A program made the translations under genes and the position numbers. The notes beneath the pieces were generated by a model that was not told the origin of the DNA, did not search any database, and saw only the letters and a list, made by a program, of their open reading frames with translations. From contig WFYF01000150.1 of NCBI GenBank assembly GCA_015490255.1, forward strand, positions 1 to 9,416: DNA of 9,416 nt. The letters run 5' to 3'. Origin of the DNA: Caldifarciminota bacterium (lineage in GTDB: Bacteria > Hydrothermota > Hydrothermia > S141-80). Each line of letters opens with the position of its first letter. The first letter of the stretch is position 1. This document shows positions 5,206 through 9,416 of this stretch, in pieces.

Positions 5206-6381
5206 ATGCAGGATGCGGTTATTGTTGCCGGTGTACGAACCCCTGTGGGCAAGGCGCCCCGGGGCTCTCTGAAAGACACCCGTCCCGATGAACTCGGAAC
5301 CCTCGTGATCCAGGAACTGATCAAACGCACGGGCATTGATCCCGCGCTGGTGGAAGACGTGATCCTGGGGTGTGCCTTTCCGGAAGCTGCCCAGGGGATG
5401 AACATGGCCCGGAACATCCTGCTGCGGGCGGGTCTTCCGGTGGACGTCCCCGGCATGACCATCAACCGGTTCTGCTCCTCCGGTCTTCAGGCCATCGCCA
5501 TCGCCGCGGAGCGCATCATGGTGGGGGCCATTGATGTGGCCATCGCCGGCGGCGTGGAGTCCATGAGCTATGTTCCCATGGGCGGATTCAACTTCTCCCC
5601 CAATCCCCATCTCACGGCGGAATATCCCGAGGTGTATATCAACATGGGGCTCACGGCCGAGAACGTGGCCGAGAAGTTCAACGTCTCCCGGGAAGACCAG
5701 GACCGGTTTGCCTATGAAAGCCACATGAAAGCCTGGAAGGCCATCCAGGAAGGGAAGTTCAACGACGAAATCGTGCCCGTGAAAACCCGCGTCCGGCGGG
5801 TGCTCCCTGACGGGAGTCAGAAGGTTGAATCCATCACCTTCACGCAGGACGAGAGTGTCCGGCCGGACACCAGCCTGGAAAAACTGGCGAAACTGAAACC
5901 CGTGTTCAAGGTCAATGGAACCGTCACGGCGGGAAACTCCTCTCCCCGAAACGACGGGGCAGCGGCCGTGCTCGTGATGTCCGCGAAAAAGGCCGAAGAA
6001 CTCGGCCTCAAACCCCGTCTCCTCTACCGCGGTTTCCAGGTGGCCGGTGTGCCGCCGGAGATTATGGGGATCGGGCCCATTCCGGCGGTGCGCAAACTCC
6101 TCAAAAAGACCGGGAAGACCCTGGACGAGATTGATCTCATTGAACTCAACGAGGCCTTCGCCGCCCAGTCCCTGGCGGTGATCCGGGAACTGGAACTCCC
6201 GATGGAGAAGGTGAACGTGAACGGCGGTGCCATCGCCCTGGGCCACCCCCTGGGGGCCACCGGAGCCAAGCTCACCGTCACTCTGATGCACGAGATGGAG
6301 CGGCGCAACAGCCGGTTCGGGATCGTGACCATGTGCGTGGGTGGCGGTATGGGCGGTGCAGGGCTTTTTGAACGCATCTGA
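5206..6381 (+). CDS. fadA: Acetyl-CoA C-acyltransferase (3-ketoacyl-CoA thiolase), FadA-type
   Basis: A thiolase that either cleaves 3-ketoacyl-CoA with CoA, releasing acetyl-CoA (last step of beta-oxidation), or condenses two acetyl-CoA. At 391 residues it has the thiolase II length. The catalytic set is complete: nucleophile Cys90 in [15 protein letters not shown] at 315-319, His347 in [15 protein letters not shown], and Cys377 in [10 protein letters not shown]. The [13 protein letters not shown] loop and the GMNMARN and GIGPIPA segments resemble, from memory, the FadA group of Bacillus more than biosynthetic PhaA/AtoB enzymes, which usually have GNASGxND; hence the symbol, held loosely. 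No fadB, acyl-CoA dehydrogenase or ligase is visible, so the substrate chain length is open. It has no signal peptide and should be cytosolic. It leads its own cluster from a dedicated promoter, and ppdK follows after 14 nt. Confidence 0.9.
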   Translation: MQDAVIVAGVRTPVGKAPRGSLKDTRPDELGTLVIQELIKRTGIDPALVEDVILGCAFPEAAQGMNMARNILLRAGLPVDVPGMTINRFCSSGLQAIAIAAERIMVGAIDVAIAGGVESMSYVPMGGFNFSPNPHLTAEYPEVYINMGLTAENVAEKFNVSREDQDRFAYESHMKAWKAIQEGKFNDEIVPVKTRVRRVLPDGSQKVESITFTQDESVRPDTSLEKLAKLKPVFKVNGTVTAGNSSPRNDGAAAVLVMSAKKAEELGLKPRLLYRGFQVAGVPPEIMGIGPIPAVRKLLKKTGKTLDEIDLIELNEAFAAQSLAVIRELELPMEKVNVNGGAIALGHPLGATGAKLTVTLMHEMERRNSRFGIVTMCVGGGMGGAGLFERI

Positions 6382-6395
6382 GGCGGGGGCGAACG

Positions 6396-9029
6396 ATGGC
6401 ACAATGGGTTTATCTCTATGGACCGGACCGGGTGGATGGCCGGGGAGACATGAAGGATCTCCTTGGGGGCAAGGGGGCGGGTCTGCACGAGATGGCCCGG
6501 ATCGGAATTCCCGTGCCCCCGGGGTTCACCATCACCACGCAGGCCTGCACGGCCTATTTCAGGACTGGCGGATTCCCGGAAGGGCTGGAAGATCAGGTCC
6601 GGGAGGCGGTGAGAATCCTGGAAGGGTGGACGGGCAAGCGCTTCGGGGGAGATCCTCCCCTCCTGGTGTCCGTGCGTTCCGGTGCCCCCATCTCCATGCC
6701 CGGAATGATGGACACCGTCCTGAACCTGGGCCTCAACGACCAGACGGTGGAGGCCCTGGCAAAAGCCACAGACAATCCGAGATTTGCGTGGGATTCTTAC
6801 CGCCGGTTTCTGGAGATGTTCGGAGATGTGGTGATGGGCATTCCCCGGCAGCGGTTTGAGACCCTCCTGGAACAGGCCAAGGAGACGGCGGGGGTTCAGG
6901 CGGATGCGGACCTGGATACGGCGCATCTGCAGAAACTGGTGGAGGCCTTCAAGCAGGTTTATGCGGAGGAAGGAAAGGCTTTCCCCCAGGATCCCTGGGA
7001 GCAGCTGTGGGCGGCCATCCGGGCGGTGTTTGATTCCTGGAACAACCCCCGGGCCATTGCCTATCGGAAGATTCACGACATTCCCGACCATCTGGGCACC
7101 GCGGTGAACGTGGTGACCATGGTGTTCGGGAACATGGGAGAGGATTCGGGCACGGGGGTGGCCTTCACCCGCAACCCGGCAACGGGAGAAAAAGAGCTCT
7201 ATGCGGAGTATCTGCCCAACGCCCAGGGCGAAGACGTGGTGGCGGGCATCCGCACCCCCCTGAAAATTGACGCCCTCCGGGAGCGATTCCCCGAAATCTA
7301 TGAAGAGCTCGTCCGGCACGCCGCAACGCTGGAAGAGCACTACCGGGATATGCTGGATCTGGAGTTCACGGTGGAGCGGGGGAAGCTCTATTTCCTCCAG
7401 GTGCGGGTGGGCAAGCGCACCGCCCGGGCCATGGTGAAGATTGCGGTGGATTTCGTCCATGAAGGCAAAATCAGCCGGGAGGAAGCCCTGCTCCGGGTGG
7501 ATCCCTACAAGGTGGAGGAGCTCTTTCACCCCATGCTGGATCCCGCCTATGACGGGGAACCTGTGGCAAGCGGCATTCCCGCCTCGCCGGGGGCGGCGGT
7601 GGGGAAAATCGCCCTGGATGCCCAGACCGCCCAGAAGATGCGGGAACAGGGAGAGCGGGTGGTCCTCGTGCGGCCGGAGACCTCGCCGGACGATATCCGG
7701 GGGATGGCCGCCTCAGAAGGGATCCTCACCGCCCGGGGCGGTGCCACCAGCCACGCGGCGGTGGTCTCCCGTGGCATGGGCAAACCCTGTGTGGTGGGAG
7801 CAGAAGATCTCGTGATTGATGAGGCGGTCCGGGAGATCCGTATTCGGGGACGGGATGGCCTGGTGCTCCGGGAAGGGGACTGGATCTCCATTGACGGCAC
7901 CACCGGAAAGATCTTCGCCGGTCAGGTGCCCACCCTGCCCCCTTCACCGGATTTCCCGGAGTTCGTGGAACTCCTCTCCTGGGCGGACGAATTCCGGCGG
8001 CTCCGGGTGCGGGCCAATGCGGATACCCCCGAAGATGCCCGGCGCGCCCGGGATTTCGGAGCTGAAGGCATCGGTCTTGCCCGCACCGAGCACATGTTTT
8101 TTGAGGGCGAACGGATTTACGCCATGCAGGAGATGATCCTGGCGGACACGCCGGAGGCCCGCCGGAAGGCCCTGGCCAAACTTCTACCCTATCAGAAGGA
8201 GGATTTCAAGGGCCTCCTCCGGGCCATGGACGGGCTGCCCGTGACCATCCGGACCCTGGACCCGCCCCTCCACGAGTTTCTCCCGAAAGAGCCGGAGGCC
8301 CAGAAGGCCCTGGCCGAGCGCCTTGGGGTTCCTGTGGAGAAGGTGGCGGAACGGGTGGAAGCCCTGAAGGAACTGAACCCCATGCTGGGCTTCCGGGGGG
8401 TGCGCCTGGGGCTCCTCTATCCGGAGATCACGGAGATGCAGGCCCGGGCCATGCTTGAGGCGGCCTGTGAGGTTCAGGCCGAGGGGGTGGACGTCCACCT
8501 GGAGATCATGATCCCCCTGGTGTCCACCGCTGAAGAACTCCGCCGCCAGCGGGCGCTGGTGGAAGAAGTGGCCGAACGGGTCTTTCAGGAGAAAGGTGTG
8601 CGGGTGCCCTTCAAGGTGGGGACCATGATTGAAATCCCCCGGGCCGCCCTCACCGCAGACGAAATTGCCAGGGTGGCCGAGTTTTTCTCCTTCGGCACCA
8701 ACGACCTCACCCAGACCACCTTCGGGTTTTCCCGGGACGACGTCGGCAAATTCCTCCCCTATTACGTGGAACAGGGCATCCTGCCCCACGATCCTTTTCA
8801 GCGCCTGGACGCGCGTGGGGTGGGACAGCTTGTGGCTATGGCCACCGAAAGGGGCAAGGCCACCCGTCCGGATCTCAAGGTGGGCATCTGCGGGGAACAC
8901 GGGGGCGACCCCGACTCGGTTCTTTTCTTTCACCGGGCCGGTCTGGACTATGTCTCCTGTTCACCTTTTCGGGTGCCCGTGGCCCGTTTGGCCGCCGGAC
9001 GGGCGGCCCTCCTTGATCGGACGACATGA
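6396..9029 (+). CDS. ppdK: Pyruvate, phosphate dikinase
   Basis: Interconverts pyruvate + ATP + Pi and PEP + AMP + PPi, running toward glycolysis or gluconeogenesis depending on the cell. It is 877 residues, the normal bacterial length. The N-terminal ATP-grasp domain has Lys26, Arg94 in [16 protein letters not shown], the [16 protein letters not shown] loop, Glu323, and Gln335/Arg337. The swivelling phospho-His domain has [12 protein letters not shown], with His453 as phosphocarrier and the neighbouring Thr451. The C-terminal PEP/pyruvate barrel has Arg563 in ARTEHMFF, Arg619 in [12 protein letters not shown], Glu746, Asn769 in [16 protein letters not shown], and Cys832 in CGEHGGDP. These numbers fall within four of the Clostridium symbiosum enzyme. 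GGATSHA replaces the usual GGMTSHA, and LQVRVGK the usual LQTRNGK. The Shine-Dalgarno site is poor (GGCGGGGGCG), so translation may depend on fadA. It is not PEP synthase, which has TCHA at the His motif. Confidence 0.97.
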   Translation: MAQWVYLYGPDRVDGRGDMKDLLGGKGAGLHEMARIGIPVPPGFTITTQACTAYFRTGGFPEGLEDQVREAVRILEGWTGKRFGGDPPLLVSVRSGAPISMPGMMDTVLNLGLNDQTVEALAKATDNPRFAWDSYRRFLEMFGDVVMGIPRQRFETLLEQAKETAGVQADADLDTAHLQKLVEAFKQVYAEEGKAFPQDPWEQLWAAIRAVFDSWNNPRAIAYRKIHDIPDHLGTAVNVVTMVFGNMGEDSGTGVAFTRNPATGEKELYAEYLPNAQGEDVVAGIRTPLKIDALRERFPEIYEELVRHAATLEEHYRDMLDLEFTVERGKLYFLQVRVGKRTARAMVKIAVDFVHEGKISREEALLRVDPYKVEELFHPMLDPAYDGEPVASGIPASPGAAVGKIALDAQTAQKMREQGERVVLVRPETSPDDIRGMAASEGILTARGGATSHAAVVSRGMGKPCVVGAEDLVIDEAVREIRIRGRDGLVLREGDWISIDGTTGKIFAGQVPTLPPSPDFPEFVELLSWADEFRRLRVRANADTPEDARRARDFGAEGIGLARTEHMFFEGERIYAMQEMILADTPEARRKALAKLLPYQKEDFKGLLRAMDGLPVTIRTLDPPLHEFLPKEPEAQKALAERLGVPVEKVAERVEALKELNPMLGFRGVRLGLLYPEITEMQARAMLEAACEVQAEGVDVHLEIMIPLVSTAEELRRQRALVEEVAERVFQEKGVRVPFKVGTMIEIPRAALTADEIARVAEFFSFGTNDLTQTTFGFSRDDVGKFLPYYVEQGILPHDPFQRLDARGVGQLVAMATERGKATRPDLKVGICGEHGGDPDSVLFFHRAGLDYVSCSPFRVPVARLAAGRAALLDRTT

Positions 9030-9416
9030 ACCTCTGGAGGGCGCTCGCAAAGGCTCTGGCCCGTCACGTTGCCGAACGGGGCTGGTGGTTCCCCGGTTTT
9101 CTTCCAGGCGTTCCCCTCTATGCCCTGGGCTGGGGGATCTGGCACCTCTCCTGGCGTGTGCGGAAACCCTTTCGCCCCCGGGTATGGACCATCGGTGTGG
9201 GCAACCTCACGGTGGGAGGGACAGGAAAGACGCCTCTGGTGGCGTTTCTGGCCTCCTTTCTCCGCCTGCGAAGCCTCCGGGTGGCTGTGGTGAGCCGGGG
9301 TTATGGGCGGTCGGACCACCGCCCTCTTCAGGTTCAGCCCCACCATACCCCCCGGGATGTGGGGGACGAGCCCTGGATGCTCCGGGAGAAACTCCCGGAT
9401 GTGGCCGTGTGGGTGG
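9026..9416 (+). CDS. lpxK: Tetraacyldisaccharide 4'-kinase (lipid A kinase), 3' part cut off by the window edge
   Basis: Adds the 4'-phosphate to the tetraacyl disaccharide precursor of lipid A, on the cytosolic face of the inner membrane. The first 130 codons are present of a family usually near 320-340. An amphipathic/hydrophobic N-terminal stretch (about 20-43) fits the membrane anchor. It is followed by the P-loop in [13 protein letters not shown] (58-70), SRGYGR (90-95) and VGDEPWML (112-119), the three hallmark LpxK motifs in order. The ATG overlaps the ppdK stop as ATGA, with no Shine-Dalgarno site needed if ribosomes reinitiate. The gene is the main evidence for an LPS-bearing outer membrane. 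Its catalytic C-terminal half lies outside the window. Confidence 0.93.
   Translation, partial: MNLWRALAKALARHVAERGWWFPGFLPGVPLYALGWGIWHLSWRVRKPFRPRVWTIGVGNLTVGGTGKTPLVAFLASFLRLRSLRVAVVSRGYGRSDHRPLQVQPHHTPRDVGDEPWMLREKLPDVAVWV

Noticed and set aside
5161..6402. Open frame of 413 codons antisense to the thiolase gene
   Set aside because: GC-rich codon bias opens antisense frames. Its product is His/Gly/Pro-rich with no recognisable family, while the opposite strand has a complete thiolase with catalytic residues, promoter and SD site.
6024..7529. Open frame of 501 codons antisense to the thiolase/ppdK junction
   Set aside because: It crosses two well-supported genes on the other strand, has no family motif and no SD site I can see. 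It is a composition artefact.
1..9416. Mobile elements, CRISPR arrays, tRNA or rRNA genes, toxin-antitoxin or defence genes
   Set aside because: None seen on either strand. Apart from about 181 bp of control region and short gaps, the window is filled by eleven recognised housekeeping genes.

Overview
This is a GC-rich (roughly 60% or more), fully coding stretch of a bacterial chromosome. It holds two divergent gene clusters that diverge from a 181-bp control region at about 5025-5205. The partial lpxK gene at the right edge makes lipid A, which points to a diderm (Gram-negative type) bacterium. A short EF-Ts, pervasive gene overlaps and strong Shine-Dalgarno sites would fit a compact, possibly thermophilic genome, but the lineage cannot be fixed from this window.

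Left cluster (minus strand, read from 5024 down to 1): rplM, rpsI, rpsB, tsf, pyrH, frr, uppS and cdsA (cut by the window edge). This is a translation-plus-envelope operon. It makes ribosomal proteins L13, S9 and S2, elongation factor Ts, UMP kinase and ribosome recycling factor. It ends with undecaprenyl diphosphate synthase (the lipid carrier for wall and LPS) and CDP-diglyceride synthase (phospholipids). The eight genes are almost seamless: only two non-coding gaps exist (1 and 25 nt), and the other junctions overlap. No gene lies between frr and uppS, where Escherichia coli has dxr.

Control region: a near-consensus promoter (TTGACA, 17 nt, TACAAT) drives the rplM operon leftward. A second promoter (TTGACA, 17 nt, TACCCT) drives the right cluster. 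Their two -35 boxes are the outer halves of a 30-bp inverted repeat with 12-nt arms, 11 of which match. This is the most unusual structure I see: a possible shared operator or mutually exclusive promoter pair. The rplM leader can also fold into a GC-rich hairpin at its 5' end.

Right cluster (plus strand): a FadA-type thiolase, pyruvate phosphate dikinase (ppdK) with essentially every catalytic residue present, and the first 130 codons of lpxK, which overlaps ppdK by 4 nt. The first two connect acetyl-CoA/acyl-CoA chemistry with pyruvate-PEP interconversion; lpxK adds lipid A phosphorylation.

The genes are recognisable housekeeping families. I did not find a defence system, mobile element, CRISPR array, tRNA or rRNA, nor a convincing undescribed multi-gene system. 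The points worth checking are regulatory (the palindromic divergent promoter), architectural (the rpsI/rpsB overlap and the unusual ends of S2) and contextual (lpxK coupled to ppdK).
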